Positions 17,777 through 26,570 of a stretch of 64,000 bases of DNA are shown one piece after another. Positions within the stretch are counted from its first letter, which is position 1. Every line of letters begins with the position of its first letter. A program made the translations under genes and the position numbers. Source of the DNA: Acidovorax sp. Leaf78 (lineage in GTDB: Bacteria > Pseudomonadota > Gammaproteobacteria > Burkholderiales > Burkholderiaceae_C); NCBI RefSeq assembly GCF_001422735.1, contig NZ_LMLZ01000022.1:277869-341868 (forward strand), read 5' to 3'. The notes under the pieces were generated by a model. That model saw only the letters and a program-made list of their open reading frames with translations. It made no database searches and was not told the origin of the DNA.

Positions 17777-18478
17777 TCACTTCAGCACCGGCGCCTGCAC
17801 GAAGTCGTCGAGCGACAGGCCCTTTTCCTTGAGCAAGGCTTCCAGCACGGGCTGCAGGCGGCCCAGGCTTTCCTGCACCGCCTCGCGCACGGTGTCCACC
17901 ACCACCTGGGTGCTGCGCTCGATCTCGATGTTGAGCGCATCGCCCTCGCGTTTGCCCTCGAACACGGTGGCGCGGCGCGTCTCGGGGATCATCCAGATTT
18001 CGAACCAGCCCTCTGGCCGGTTCACCTCGGCCACCGTGAGGCTGGCGCCGTGGATGGCGATGTAGCCCTTGGCGAAGATATAGCGGCGAAAGGCCTCGGG
18101 CACCGCCACGCGCCACACCAGGTTGTTGTCGAACTCGCGGCGCTGCACCAGCGTGCCGGTGAAGTCCACATGGCCCGACAGCGGGTGGCCGCCGATCTCG
18201 GCCCCGTCCTTGGCTGCGCGCTCCACGTTCACGCGGTCGCCCTCGGCGTAGCTGCCCAGCGTGGTGATGTTCAGGCTCTGCAGCATCACGTCGAAGTTGG
18301 CCTGCGTGGGCGAGAGGATTTCGGTCACCGTGAGGCACACGCCGTCCGTGGAGACGCTGGCGCCGATGGCCAGGTCCTGGCAGAAGCCTGGGGGAAAGTC
18401 GAGCGTGAAGGTGCGCAGGCCTGCGCGGTCGTGGATGGCGGCAATGCCTGCCGTGGCCTGGACGATGCCTGTGAACAT
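17777..18478 (-). CDS. ribE: Riboflavin synthase alpha subunit
   Basis: Riboflavin synthase converts two 6,7-dimethyl-8-ribityllumazine molecules to riboflavin plus a pyrimidinedione. The 233-residue product has the diagnostic N-terminus MFTGIVQ and two lumazine-binding repeats: DGVCLTVTE ... DRVNVERAA ... GGHPLSGHVD in the first, KGYIAIHGASLTVAEVN ... LNIEIERSTQVVVDTV in the second. It is about 20 residues longer than E. coli RibC, with a Leu/Lys-rich C-terminal tail. It stands alone rather than in a ribD-ribAB-ribH operon and could be a paralogue of a main ribE elsewhere. No FMN riboswitch is apparent upstream. Confidence 0.9.
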   Translation of the reverse strand: MFTGIVQATAGIAAIHDRAGLRTFTLDFPPGFCQDLAIGASVSTDGVCLTVTEILSPTQANFDVMLQSLNITTLGSYAEGDRVNVERAAKDGAEIGGHPLSGHVDFTGTLVQRREFDNNLVWRVAVPEAFRRYIFAKGYIAIHGASLTVAEVNRPEGWFEIWMIPETRRATVFEGKREGDALNIEIERSTQVVVDTVREAVQESLGRLQPVLEALLKEKGLSLDDFVQAPVLK

Positions 18479-18562
18479 GGTGGGGAGCGGAGGTTGAGCC
18501 GCGGATGGGCAAAGGCGAATTTTGCCATTCGACCGCTGCGCAGGACTGTGCTCGAGGACAAG

Positions 18563-18640
18563 CCCCCAACATCCGTTCAGGCTGAGCTTGTCGAAGCCCG
18601 GCGCGAGGCTTCGACAGGCTCAGCCCGAACGGTTGGGGGG
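18563..18640. repeat. REP-like palindrome, copy 1
   Basis: CCGTTCAGGCTGAGCTTGTC is mirrored by GACAGGCTCAGCCCGAACGG around a short GC-rich loop; the flanks CCCCCAAC and GTTGGGGG extend the stem. Two similar copies lie at 23713 and 50695. It sits between ribE and the phytase-like gene. Confidence 0.85.
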
Positions 18641-18715
18641 ATGTGGAGATTTCACAACGGCCGATGGGGTAGCCCCAGCGGTCGTCACACACCGCGCGGC
18701 TGTTGCCCGCCCCGA

Positions 18716-20107
18716 TTACTTGGCTCGCAGCAGCTCGCCCACTTCCAGCAGCACCAGCTCGTTGTCGTCCGCCTTGTTCGGCTCGCGGCTGCTGCTGAAA
18801 GGCAGGTTGTTGTCGTTGCCCACGACGATGTGCGTGCCGTCCACCACGTCCACGTTTTCGATCGTGAAGAACGGGAAGGTGAGCACGCCGTTGGTCAGCG
18901 GCTTCTTCGACAGGCGCTTCGGGTCCTGGATGTTCATGAGGTCGATGTAGCCGACCTTGCGGATCTCGCCGCCCACGTTCGCGTCGCTCATCTCGACCTT
19001 GTACACGCGCTTGAATTTGGCCAGGTCGTGGAAGCAGTCGGTGCGCTTTTGGTCTGCGGGGCAGGCCTTGTCGGCCGTGCCTTCGCCGTTGTCGCGCTCG
19101 ATGATCAGGCCCATGGCGCTTGTGCCATCTCCCGAGAGGGTAGCGTCGATCATGTTGAAGTCGCCGATGGCGTGGTGGTTGGCCTCCAGCACGTACTTCC
19201 AGTGGCGGCCGGTCCACTGTTCGCTCTTCACGTCGAACTCCAGCACGCGCAGGTACTGCTTGCCGCCCACGTTCTCGTACGCCTTGGCTTCTTCGTTCCA
19301 CATCGCGCCTTCGAGCAGGGCGTAGAGCTTGCTGCCGTCCTTGGACGACGCCATGCCTTCGTAGCCCTTGGAGCGCTTGACCTCGAACGGCGTGGGCTTG
19401 GCGTCTGGCGCGCCGGGCATCAGCACGCCGGGGGCGTCGGGCGAGCGCACGACCTTGCCGTCGACCTTGGTTTCGAACACGCCCAGCACCTTGCCGTTCA
19501 GGTCGGCCTTGATGAGGAAGGGGCCGAACTCGTCACCGATCCACAGCGCGCCGCCGGCGAACTGGAAGCTCTCGGGGTCGAAGTCGGCGCCGGTCAGGTA
19601 GCGCTGGTCCGTACCTTCGTGCGTGATGCGAAACGGCACCTTCTTGTCGGGGTCGTGCAGGAAAATTGTCTTCTGGCGCTTGAACTCGCCGCCCTGGAAG
19701 TCCACCGTGTAGTGGTTCAGGTACAGCATGAAGTCGGCCGAGTTGGCCTTGGCGCCGGCGCCGTTGTCGGTGAGGATCCAGAACGATCCATCGGCCATGC
19801 GCTTGATGCCCGAGTGGCCCTGCAGGGGCTGGCCCTTGAAGGGCAGCGAGACGCCGGTGTCGCGCCCGCCCGACTGGCCCATCACCGTGCCGATGGCCTC
19901 CACGCGGCGCGGGGTGGTGAACTTGCCACTGACCTGCAGGTCCTGCGGTGCGTCCTTGGGTGCGGGGATGACGGTGAACGCCGGCAGCACGGCGTGGCCG
20001 GCCAGCGTGGCGGGGTAGGCCTGCTGGGCCAGGGCAGAGGTGGAGAAGCAGGCGGCGGCGGTGCACGCCAGCAGGGCGCAGGCACCCAGGGTGGAGAGTC
20101 GGGACAT
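18716..20107 (-). CDS. Secreted esterase-like protein of the phytase-like family
   Basis: A 463-residue exported protein with a Sec signal (MSRLSTLGACALLACTAAACFSTSALAQ) and a predicted beta-propeller resembling the 'esterase-like activity of phytase' family. Visible landmarks are SFWILTDNGAGAKANSADF, TGADFDPESFQF, LWIGDEFGPFLIKADLNGKVL, KGYEGMASSKDGSKLYALLEG and FTIENVDVVDGTHIVVGNDNNLPFS. These acidic and asparagine-rich loops are typical metal-binding features of the fold. The substrate is unknown; homologues are often reported as phosphatases or alkaline-phosphatase-like. It is followed upstream by the OmpA gene on the same strand. Confidence 0.85.
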   Translation of the reverse strand: MSRLSTLGACALLACTAAACFSTSALAQQAYPATLAGHAVLPAFTVIPAPKDAPQDLQVSGKFTTPRRVEAIGTVMGQSGGRDTGVSLPFKGQPLQGHSGIKRMADGSFWILTDNGAGAKANSADFMLYLNHYTVDFQGGEFKRQKTIFLHDPDKKVPFRITHEGTDQRYLTGADFDPESFQFAGGALWIGDEFGPFLIKADLNGKVLGVFETKVDGKVVRSPDAPGVLMPGAPDAKPTPFEVKRSKGYEGMASSKDGSKLYALLEGAMWNEEAKAYENVGGKQYLRVLEFDVKSEQWTGRHWKYVLEANHHAIGDFNMIDATLSGDGTSAMGLIIERDNGEGTADKACPADQKRTDCFHDLAKFKRVYKVEMSDANVGGEIRKVGYIDLMNIQDPKRLSKKPLTNGVLTFPFFTIENVDVVDGTHIVVGNDNNLPFSSSREPNKADDNELVLLEVGELLRAK

Positions 20108-20189
20108 GGTCGCTCGGGGCAGTGAAAGCAGATGAAGCGGCGACGATGCCGCCTGCCCGTGACGAGGGTGTGACCGTGGGGCGTCATTT

Positions 20190-20219
20190 GGGCAGCGCCC
20201 CGGGCCCGGGGCGCTGCCC
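20190..20219. terminator. Perfect 30-bp GC palindrome between OmpA and phytase-like genes
   Basis: GGGCAGCGCCCCGGG is followed at once by its exact reverse complement. It lies 65 bp after the OmpA stop. It can form a very stable hairpin but lacks a following T-run on either strand, so it may be a transcript-stabilising or Rho-assisted element rather than a classical terminator. Confidence 0.5.
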
Positions 20220-20284
20220 ACGCCCCGACCGCAGCGGCGCGGGCAGCGCGTGGGTCGTTGCGCTGCGTTGTGTTGCTGCGCCGC

Positions 20285-21301
20285 TTACAGCGGCACCAGC
20301 TCCACGCGACGGTTCTTGGCGCGGCCGCCTTCGTCACCGTTGCTGGCCACCGGGGCCAGATCGGCCACGCCGAAGGCCGACAGGCGCGCGGCCGGGATGC
20401 CGTACTGGCTGGTGAGCGCGGCGTTCACCGCCTCGGCCCGGCGCTTGGACAGCGCGATGTTGGAATCGAGCGAACCCTGGTTGTCGGTGTGGCCCACCAC
20501 GCGCAGCTTGAGCGTCGCCTCGGCCTTGAGCAGCTTGGCGATCTCGTCCAGCGCGGGCTTGGACTCGGGCTTGATGTCGGCCTTGGCCGTGTCGAACAGG
20601 ATGCCGTACAGGGCCACGCGGCCGGTGGTGGCGATGGCCTTGGACATGTCGCTCGCGTTCACCGTGACCATGTTCTGCTGCAGGGCGCCGGTCTCGATGA
20701 TGTCGACCGCCGCGTAGGCGCCCTTGACGGCCTTGTAGTCCTTGCTGGCGTTGGCCCAGCTCACGGCTTCGACCACGATGTAGATGTCGCCCTGCGGGCG
20801 CGGGATCTTGAAGCTGGCGATGCGCGCGGTGGCCGTGTCGGCCTGGGTGAAGGTGTAGGTCGAGCGCGTGGTGTTGATCTTGCGCCAGCCGTAGGTGCAC
20901 AAGAAGCAGGTGCGGTCGCGGAAGGCGTCGTCCTTGCCCGAGTCGTACAGCACCGTGCCGCCCGCAGCCTGCACCTCGTTCTGGTAGTTGCGCACCAGCT
21001 CGGCGGGCGATGCGTCGCCGGCCGCTTCGTACCACAGACGGGTCACTGCGCCTTCGACCGGCAGGGTGCTGGCCCACGAGCGCTTGGTGGTGGTGGTGTC
21101 GTACTTCTTGTAGGTGCCGGTGGGCACCAGGTATTCGTCAAAGCGCTTGTAGTCGTAGCCCACGATGGTGGAGCCGGCGAAGCGTTTGACCAGGGGGTTG
21201 TCCTTGGACCCGGCGATGTCCTGGGCCGAGGCGGGCGAGACGAGGACCAGCGCGGACACCGCGGTGGCAAGCGATACGAGCAGGCGGCGCATGAGCGTCA
21301 T
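20285..21301 (-). CDS. OmpA-family outer-membrane/periplasmic protein
   Basis: A 338-residue protein. A Sec signal (MTLMRRLLVSLATAVSALVLVSPASAQ) is followed by an N-terminal domain of ~185 residues (VKRFAGSTIVGYDYKRFDEYLVP ... DIYIVVEAVSW), perhaps related to DUF4892. The C-terminal OmpA-like peptidoglycan-binding domain contains LKLRVVGHTDNQGSLDSNIALSKRRAEAVNAAL and GGRAKNRRVEL, with the Asp and Arg that hold diaminopimelate. It probably links envelope and cell wall. The chosen ATG gives the best signal peptide. Confidence 0.88.
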   Translation of the reverse strand: MTLMRRLLVSLATAVSALVLVSPASAQDIAGSKDNPLVKRFAGSTIVGYDYKRFDEYLVPTGTYKKYDTTTTKRSWASTLPVEGAVTRLWYEAAGDASPAELVRNYQNEVQAAGGTVLYDSGKDDAFRDRTCFLCTYGWRKINTTRSTYTFTQADTATARIASFKIPRPQGDIYIVVEAVSWANASKDYKAVKGAYAAVDIIETGALQQNMVTVNASDMSKAIATTGRVALYGILFDTAKADIKPESKPALDEIAKLLKAEATLKLRVVGHTDNQGSLDSNIALSKRRAEAVNAALTSQYGIPAARLSAFGVADLAPVASNGDEGGRAKNRRVELVPL

Positions 21302-21466
21302 GGCGTCTTTTCTCCAAAAAAGTGGGCGATGCGCGAGTGTCTCCGGTTTGCCGCGGCCAGCGCGCCCCTGCGCCCGCAGGCAGGGGCCGGAGCGTGAACA
21401 ATTGGGCAAAAAACCGCACCAGGGCGTGGCCGCACGGCGGCCGCCGCGCCGCAGCCCCGCCGGGCC

Positions 21467-21994
21467 TCAGGCCTGCATGAACACCGGCGTCCCCACGGGC
21501 ACCCGCTCGAACAGGTCGATCACATCCGCATTGGCCATGCGCACGCAGCCGTGCGACGCGGGCACGCCCAGCGGCGTGCCGTCCGGGCAGCCGTGGATGT
21601 AGATGAAGCGGCGCAGCGTGTCCACGCCGCCGCCCCGGTTGAAACCGCGCTCGCAGCCGGTGAGCCACAGGATGCGCGCCAGGATCCAGTCGCGCCCGGG
21701 GTGCTGCGCGGCCAGGTCGGGCGAATACACCTCGCCCGTGGGCCGGCGCCCGACGAACACTGTGCCGGGTGCGCAGCCCGCGCCCACCTTGGCCCGCACG
21801 CGGTGCTGGCCGCGGGGCGTGCAACCGCTGCCGTGGGCCTCGCCAGCGCCATTGAGCGCGGTGGACACCGGGTAACGGGCCAGCACCTCGTCGCCGTCGA
21901 GCAGGCACAGCTCCTGCCGCCCGATGTGGATTGCGATGTGGATCGCCGCGCCCACGGCCCGCCTACCCCGCAGCCGCCACGAGGCCAGCCCCAT
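21467..21994 (-). CDS. L,D-transpeptidase (YkuD domain)
   Basis: A YkuD-fold protein of ~175 residues with the catalytic signature HGCPDGTPLGVPASHGCVRM, including His and the SHGC nucleophile cysteine. Such enzymes make 3-3 peptidoglycan crosslinks or attach proteins to the wall. No clear signal peptide is seen, which is odd for a periplasmic enzyme. The start is uncertain: the ATG at 21994 overlaps the end of the FAD oxidoreductase gene, and a GTG at 21955 is an alternative. The overlap ties it to the polyamine-type locus upstream. Confidence 0.85.
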   Translation of the reverse strand: MGLASWRLRGRRAVGAAIHIAIHIGRQELCLLDGDEVLARYPVSTALNGAGEAHGSGCTPRGQHRVRAKVGAGCAPGTVFVGRRPTGEVYSPDLAAQHPGRDWILARILWLTGCERGFNRGGGVDTLRRFIYIHGCPDGTPLGVPASHGCVRMANADVIDLFERVPVGTPVFMQA

Positions 21995-23669
21995 GCCCGC
22001 GCGTGAAGGCTTCTTCAAACACCGAGTAGCCCGACCAGTCGCTGTGCGCGAACGCCAGGCGCGCCGTGGCGGGCGTGGGCAGGGCCAGTGCACGCTCTGC
22101 TTTTGATAGCTGGTTGCGCTTGCCAGGTGCGCGGTAGAGGCCGATTTGGCTCAAATACGTGACCAGCCCCGGCGTGGGGATGGCCATGGCGTGCCCGTAG
22201 CGCGTGACCTCGACCCGCGTGACGCGGCGGCGCAGGTCGGGGTGGGGCACGGACAGGGCGGCCAGCGCGCCCTCGGCCCAGTGCTGCCAGGGCTGCTGCG
22301 CCAGTTGCTGACGGCCGTCGGGCACGCTGCCCAGGGCCTGGTAGTACGTCAGCACGGTGGGGCCGGCCAGTGTGGCGCGGGTGTCCAGGCGCTGGTGGCC
22401 TGCGTCCACGTAGCCCAGGCCGCCGGGCGTGGCGTCGGCGTAGAGCACGTTGTCCCAGGCGGGCGCGGCGCCGGGCCGGTCGGTCAGCGGGCTGTCGATG
22501 TGGAGGTTGGCCACCAGCCAGGGCGCCCAGGTCAGGCGCTGCGCCGCGCCGGTCAGGAACGCGGGCGGGTTGCGCACCACGCGGGAGGCGATGTGCACCG
22601 GCAGCGCCACGATGCAGCGCGGCGCCTGCCAGCGCTCCACGCTGTCGGTGGCATGGTTGTACGCGTCCACCTCCACCCCGTGGCGGCCTTCGGTGATGCG
22701 CAGCACGCTGGTGGCGGTGCGCAGCTGGCCGCCGCCCTGGGCATTGTTCTGCAGCGGGGCCGCCAGGCGCTGGGTGATCCAGCCGTTGCCTTCGGGCCAG
22801 GTGAGCACGCTCTCGCGCGACTCATCGGCCGCCTCGCCCGGCGCATGAAAGCCATGGCGGCTGGCGAAGTAATGGATGCCCGCCCAGGCTGACACCACGG
22901 CCGTGCCTGCGCCGTAGTCGTCGCGGCAGCTGTAGTCGAGGTACCACCGCAGGTGCTCGTCGTCGAAGCCCTGCTGATCCAGCCAGGTGGCGAACGTGAC
23001 GGCATCGAGCGCCTGGTGGGGCTGGGGCAGCGGCTGGCCGGGGCCCAGGGACCGCATCATCGGCATGGTGAAGCGCGCGGCCTGGGTGGCATCGTCCACC
23101 GCCTGCGCAAACCGGCGGTACTGCGCGATCGTGGTGTCGGGCACGCCGTGCACGGGCAGCAGGCCCTCCTGCCATTCACCCTGGAAGAACAGGCGCTCCT
23201 GCGGGCTGTGGCACAGGTGGCGCTCGTCGTAGCGCCAGCGGCCGGCCACGCGCTGGCGCAGGCCCAGTTCTTCCAGCAGGTTCTGCACCTCGGGCGCATC
23301 GTCGCCCGGCACCGGCAGGTAGTGCGCGCCCAGCGGGCAGGCGATGCCGCCCACCGCGCCACCCCGGCTGTTGCCGCCGGCGCTGTCTTCTAGCTCCAGC
23401 AGCGCAAAGTCGTCCACGCCCGCGAGCCGCAGCGACCGCGCCGCCGCCAGCCCCGCCACGCCGCCGCCCGCGATGATCACCTGCGCGCGCCGCAGCACCG
23501 TGGGCTCGGGCAGGGTGCCGGTCTTGAGCAGATCGCGCAGCGCATGGCCGCGCTGCATGTCGATGCCGGCAAAGCCGCCCTGCAGCGTGCGCGGCGCCTC
23601 GTCGCAGCCCGGCAGCAGAACTGCGGATGTCGCAATAGCACCCGTGGCTAGAAAATGGCGGCGTTGCAT
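21963..23669 (-). CDS. Tat-exported FAD-dependent amine-oxidase-like lipoprotein
   Basis: A 568-residue flavoprotein. The N-terminus MQRRHFLATGAIATSAVLLPGC combines a twin-arginine pair (R3R4) with a lipobox-like Cys22, suggesting Tat export of the folded protein and lipid anchoring. The FAD motif VIIAGGGVAGLAAARSLRLAG (near residue 65) and GGNSRGGAVGGIACPLGAHYL are typical of flavin monoamine oxidases and polyamine oxidases. The C-terminus ends AHSDWSGYSVFEEAFTRGHGAG, the closing FAD motif. A dispersed repeat is embedded in frame near residues 505-523. Its neighbour is a spermidine-synthase-like gene, so oxidation of a polyamine-like product is plausible but unproven. Confidence 0.85.
   Translation of the reverse strand: MQRRHFLATGAIATSAVLLPGCDEAPRTLQGGFAGIDMQRGHALRDLLKTGTLPEPTVLRRAQVIIAGGGVAGLAAARSLRLAGVDDFALLELEDSAGGNSRGGAVGGIACPLGAHYLPVPGDDAPEVQNLLEELGLRQRVAGRWRYDERHLCHSPQERLFFQGEWQEGLLPVHGVPDTTIAQYRRFAQAVDDATQAARFTMPMMRSLGPGQPLPQPHQALDAVTFATWLDQQGFDDEHLRWYLDYSCRDDYGAGTAVVSAWAGIHYFASRHGFHAPGEAADESRESVLTWPEGNGWITQRLAAPLQNNAQGGGQLRTATSVLRITEGRHGVEVDAYNHATDSVERWQAPRCIVALPVHIASRVVRNPPAFLTGAAQRLTWAPWLVANLHIDSPLTDRPGAAPAWDNVLYADATPGGLGYVDAGHQRLDTRATLAGPTVLTYYQALGSVPDGRQQLAQQPWQHWAEGALAALSVPHPDLRRRVTRVEVTRYGHAMAIPTPGLVTYLSQIGLYRAPGKRNQLSKAERALALPTPATARLAFAHSDWSGYSVFEEAFTRGHGAGLVAAAG
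22100..22155. repeat. Dispersed family repeat, copy 3, inside the FAD oxidoreductase gene
   Basis: CTTTTGATAGCTGGTTGCGC, TTGCCAGGTGCGCGGTAGAG and GCCGATTTGGCTCAAA match the intergenic repeat almost end to end. Here it is read in frame on the minus strand as SQIGLYRAPGKRNQLSKAE. Confidence 0.75.
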
Positions 23670-23712
23670 GGTGTCAGTGTGTTGGATTCGGGTCTGCAGT
23701 CAACCATCCACA

Positions 23713-23772
23713 CCGTTCGGGCCGAGCCTGTCGAAGCCTTGTGCGGCGCTTCGACAGGCTCAGCGTGAACGG
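23713..23772. repeat. REP-like palindrome, copy 2
   Basis: CCGTTCGGGCCGAGCCTGTC pairs with GACAGGCTCAGCGTGAACGG. It lies in the 165-bp spacer between the aminopropyltransferase-like gene and the FAD oxidoreductase gene and may end or stabilise the transcript there. Confidence 0.85.
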
Positions 23773-23834
23773 TTCTTTCATTGGCAAAACTTGCTGGGCC
23801 GCTAAGCCGTGGGGTGCAAAAAGGGAATAGGCAT

Positions 23835-25499
23835 CTAGTGCTTTCCCCATTCGCGCTCGTAGGTGTGGACCAGCGCCTGGTTCGACAGCCGGTTCACCTC
23901 CGTCGGCACCCGTGCCATGTCGCGCGGAAAGTCGAACAGCAGCGGCAACGAGTCCAGTGTCAGAAAGCGCAGGTGGTCCGGCAGCGTCTCGGGCAGGCGC
24001 CAGGGCCGGCGGCTGGCGATGACGAAGCCCCATTCGCCGAAGCTGGGCACATGGGCGTGGTACGGCGCAGTCTGCAGGCCCACCGATTCCATGGTCTGCA
24101 CCACCGTCCAGAAGCTCTTGCGCGCCACCAGCGGCGAGGTGGTTTGCACCACCGCATAGCCGCTGGCGGCCAGGCGGTTGGCCAGCAGCGCGTAGAAGCT
24201 GTTGGTGTACAGCTTGCCGATGGAAAAATTGGTGGGGTCCGGGAAGTCCACCACGATCACGTCGAAGGTCTCCAGCGCCGCAGGGGTTGCCGCTGGACTT
24301 GCTGGACCGCGCGGTGCAGTCCCAGTGTTGCTGGTGCCTGAGGCGCTGGCGGCTGGGGGTTGCGCTTCGGCACCCGGCTCGGCCGTGTTGCCCTGCAGCC
24401 ACCCGAACGCGTCGGTGTTGATGATCTTCACCTTGGGGTCGCGCAGCGCGTTGCCGTTGAGCTGCGCGAGCATGGGGTTCTCGCTGAAGATGCGCGTCAT
24501 GGCCGGGTCCAGCTCCACCAGCGTGACGGATTCGACCGAGGGGTACTTCAAGATCTCGCGCACGGCCATGCCGTCGCCGCCGCCCAGCACGGCCACGCGC
24601 TTCGGATGGCCGTGGGCCGACATGGCGGGGTGCACCAGGGCCTCGTGGTAGCGGTACTCGTCGGCCTGCGCGAACTGCAGGTTGCCGTTGAGGTAGAGCC
24701 GGTGGCCCAGCCGCCCCTGCGTCACGACGATGCGCTGGTAGGGCGATGCGGTGCTGAAGACGATGCGGTCCTGGTAGAACTTGTCCTCGGCAAAGCTGGT
24801 GATGTGGTCTGCCCCGGCAAAGCCCGCGATCAGCAGCGCGAGCACCATGGCACAGGCGGCCACGTGCGCGCGCAGGCGGCGCAGCTCGTGCCGAAAGAGC
24901 CACACGGCCCACAGCGCCACGGCGGCGTTCATCACGCCGAACAGCAGCCCCGTGCGGATCAGCCCCAGGTGCGGCACCAGCAGCAGCGGGAAGGCCAGCG
25001 ACACCGCCAGCGCGCCCAGGTAGTCGAAGGTGAGCACCTGCGAGACCAGGTCCTTGAGCGCCACGTTGCGCTTCAAGATGCGCATGACCAGCGGGATCTC
25101 GAGCCCCACCAGCGTGCCCACCACCATCACCATGCCGTACAGCAGGAACCGGAACGCCCCCGGCGTGTACGCATTGGCCAGGAACAGCGTGGCCGGCAGC
25201 GCCCCGCCCACCAGCGCCACCAGCAGCTCGATGCGCAAAAAATGCGCAGGCAGCTGCCGCTCGAAATAGCGCGACAGCCAAGAGCCCACGCCCATGGCGA
25301 ACAGGTAGGTGCCGATGATGGTGGAGAACTGCAGCACCGAGTCGCCCAGCACATAGGACGCGAGCGCTCCGGCGGCCAGTTCGTACAGCAGGCCGCAGGC
25401 GGCCACGACGAAGACGCTGATGAGCAGCGCGATGTCGATGGAACGGGCACCCTGCGACGGGGCTTGCTCTGCCGGTCGTGCGGGTGACGGTTGCACCAT
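23835..25499 (-). CDS. Membrane-fused spermidine-synthase-like protein
   Basis: A 554-residue fusion. Residues ~22-230 form about seven membrane helices (IALLISVFVVAACGLLYELA ... FVLGDSVLQFSTIIGTYLFAMG), followed by a soluble aminopropyltransferase-type domain. The latter shows QRIVVT ... LYLNGNLQFAQADEYRYHEALVHPA, the S-adenosylmethionine-class loop RVAVLGGGDGMAVREILKY, and VIVVDFPDPTNFSIGKLYTNSFY. A ~30-residue Ala/Pro-rich insert (AEPGAEAQPPAASASG) interrupts the domain. Spermidine synthases transfer aminopropyl groups from decarboxylated AdoMet; the membrane-fused class has no established substrate that I know of. ATG is chosen over a TTG two codons upstream. Confidence 0.88.
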   Translation of the reverse strand: MVQPSPARPAEQAPSQGARSIDIALLISVFVVAACGLLYELAAGALASYVLGDSVLQFSTIIGTYLFAMGVGSWLSRYFERQLPAHFLRIELLVALVGGALPATLFLANAYTPGAFRFLLYGMVMVVGTLVGLEIPLVMRILKRNVALKDLVSQVLTFDYLGALAVSLAFPLLLVPHLGLIRTGLLFGVMNAAVALWAVWLFRHELRRLRAHVAACAMVLALLIAGFAGADHITSFAEDKFYQDRIVFSTASPYQRIVVTQGRLGHRLYLNGNLQFAQADEYRYHEALVHPAMSAHGHPKRVAVLGGGDGMAVREILKYPSVESVTLVELDPAMTRIFSENPMLAQLNGNALRDPKVKIINTDAFGWLQGNTAEPGAEAQPPAASASGTSNTGTAPRGPASPAATPAALETFDVIVVDFPDPTNFSIGKLYTNSFYALLANRLAASGYAVVQTTSPLVARKSFWTVVQTMESVGLQTAPYHAHVPSFGEWGFVIASRRPWRLPETLPDHLRFLTLDSLPLLFDFPRDMARVPTEVNRLSNQALVHTYEREWGKH

Positions 25500-26263
25500 G
25501 GTCAACCCGCTACCCCAGCGAGTTGCGGTTGCGGTTGCGGGAGGTTGGTGCCGCGCTGCTGGGCATCAGGCATACCTGTCACGCTACGGCGTAGCTGCTC
25601 GGCAGCATGTTCGTGATGAATGACGATGTGGAGTGATTTCATGAATCGCGATGAATAGCCGACTGAGACTGATTGGGAATGATTGGGGAGCCAAGTTCAA
25701 CGCAACCAATTGATGCCCAAGACTTATTTGAAGCCCATTGGGGAAAAATCCATTGTGTTTGGGATCAGTCCGGGTTTTGGAAGCTCTGCGGAGCATGAAT
25801 CGTGGCATCACGTGGCGAGAGCGGAAGCTTCGAAAGTCGAGCCCAGCGCCCGGCCGCCGCCTTGGTTTTCCCGCCGATATTCCGAATGCCCTTTCTTGGA
25901 CACCTCGTTGAGTAACACCTTCACATACTCCTTGCGATACGCCAACTCAGGAATCAGCAGTTGGGGGAGCAACAAGGCATAAACCGTCAAGGGCGTAGGA
26001 CGCCAGATCGTCGCCTTTGCGGCCGGTCACGCTGTGTGTCAGGTGCGCTATTCCTTCCACTCATGACGCCCGTCCTACGAGGGAGAGTGTGCTTGCAACC
26101 GAGCCTGCAATTCGATGGGCCGTCAGCTCCGCAGAGGACATGTCACAACGCATTCGCGTCCATACATTGAATTTCTATTGCGGCTGCCAAGGCTGTTCGC
26201 GTGGACCCCGCGAGTGTGTTCGCTGCGGGTGCGGACGGCATGCCCGGTACGGCACTGCCGAAT
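25500..26263. other. 764-bp gap of lower GC, no gene supported
   Basis: Base composition falls to around 50-55% here, against about 67% on both sides. Short open frames exist on both strands, for example a 60-codon one at 25808-25990 (-) containing LAYRKEYVKVLLNEVSKKGH, but none has a recognised family or a good ribosome-binding site. No S-adenosylmethionine decarboxylase motif was seen. It may be the remnant of an inserted or decayed element inside the locus. Confidence 0.5.
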
Positions 26264-26485
26264 TCAATGAATCGCAGCCGCCACGATGATGCTGATGCCC
26301 AGGCACATCGCTGCCACCACCATGGCCAAGGCCCTGTTCTGCTTTTCGACGATTTCGCGCCACAGGTCGTACGGCGTGATCTTGTCGACGATGACGAAGC
26401 ACACCCAGAAGATGACCACGCCGATCAGTGCGTACAGGATGGACCCGAGGAACGCCGCGGGCTTGAGCCATTCGATTCCCATCAT
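26264..26485 (-). CDS. DUF350 membrane protein (YjfL-like, short)
   Basis: A 73-residue protein with two hydrophobic helices (FLGSILYALIGVVIFWVCFVIVD and LAMVVAAMCLGISIIVAAAIH) separated by the polar KITPYDLWREIVEKQNRA, which fits one DUF350 unit. Longer relatives such as E. coli YjfL carry two. The start uses AAGGAGA (26493-26499) eight bases before ATG-ATG. DUF350 proteins occur with PspA- or SPFH-type membrane-stress genes and polyamine-related enzymes. It follows the DUF4178 gene in the same direction. Confidence 0.85.
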   Translation of the reverse strand: MMGIEWLKPAAFLGSILYALIGVVIFWVCFVIVDKITPYDLWREIVEKQNRALAMVVAAMCLGISIIVAAAIH

Positions 26486-26570
26486 GATGTGTTCTCCTTG
26501 GAACGGTTGCTGTCTGTCGATTGAATAAAAAAGAGGGGCGGTGCGCCAGCCGTGGCCTCCAGCGCCGCAC

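Noticed and set aside
18479..18562. FMN riboswitch upstream of riboflavin synthase
   Set aside because: The short leader lacks the conserved RFN-element blocks; only a REP-like palindrome is present upstream.
25584..25990. Candidate S-adenosylmethionine decarboxylase or small genes in the locus gap
   Set aside because: No ESH-type cleavage motif and no recognised family in any frame; frames are short and lack good ribosome-binding sites.
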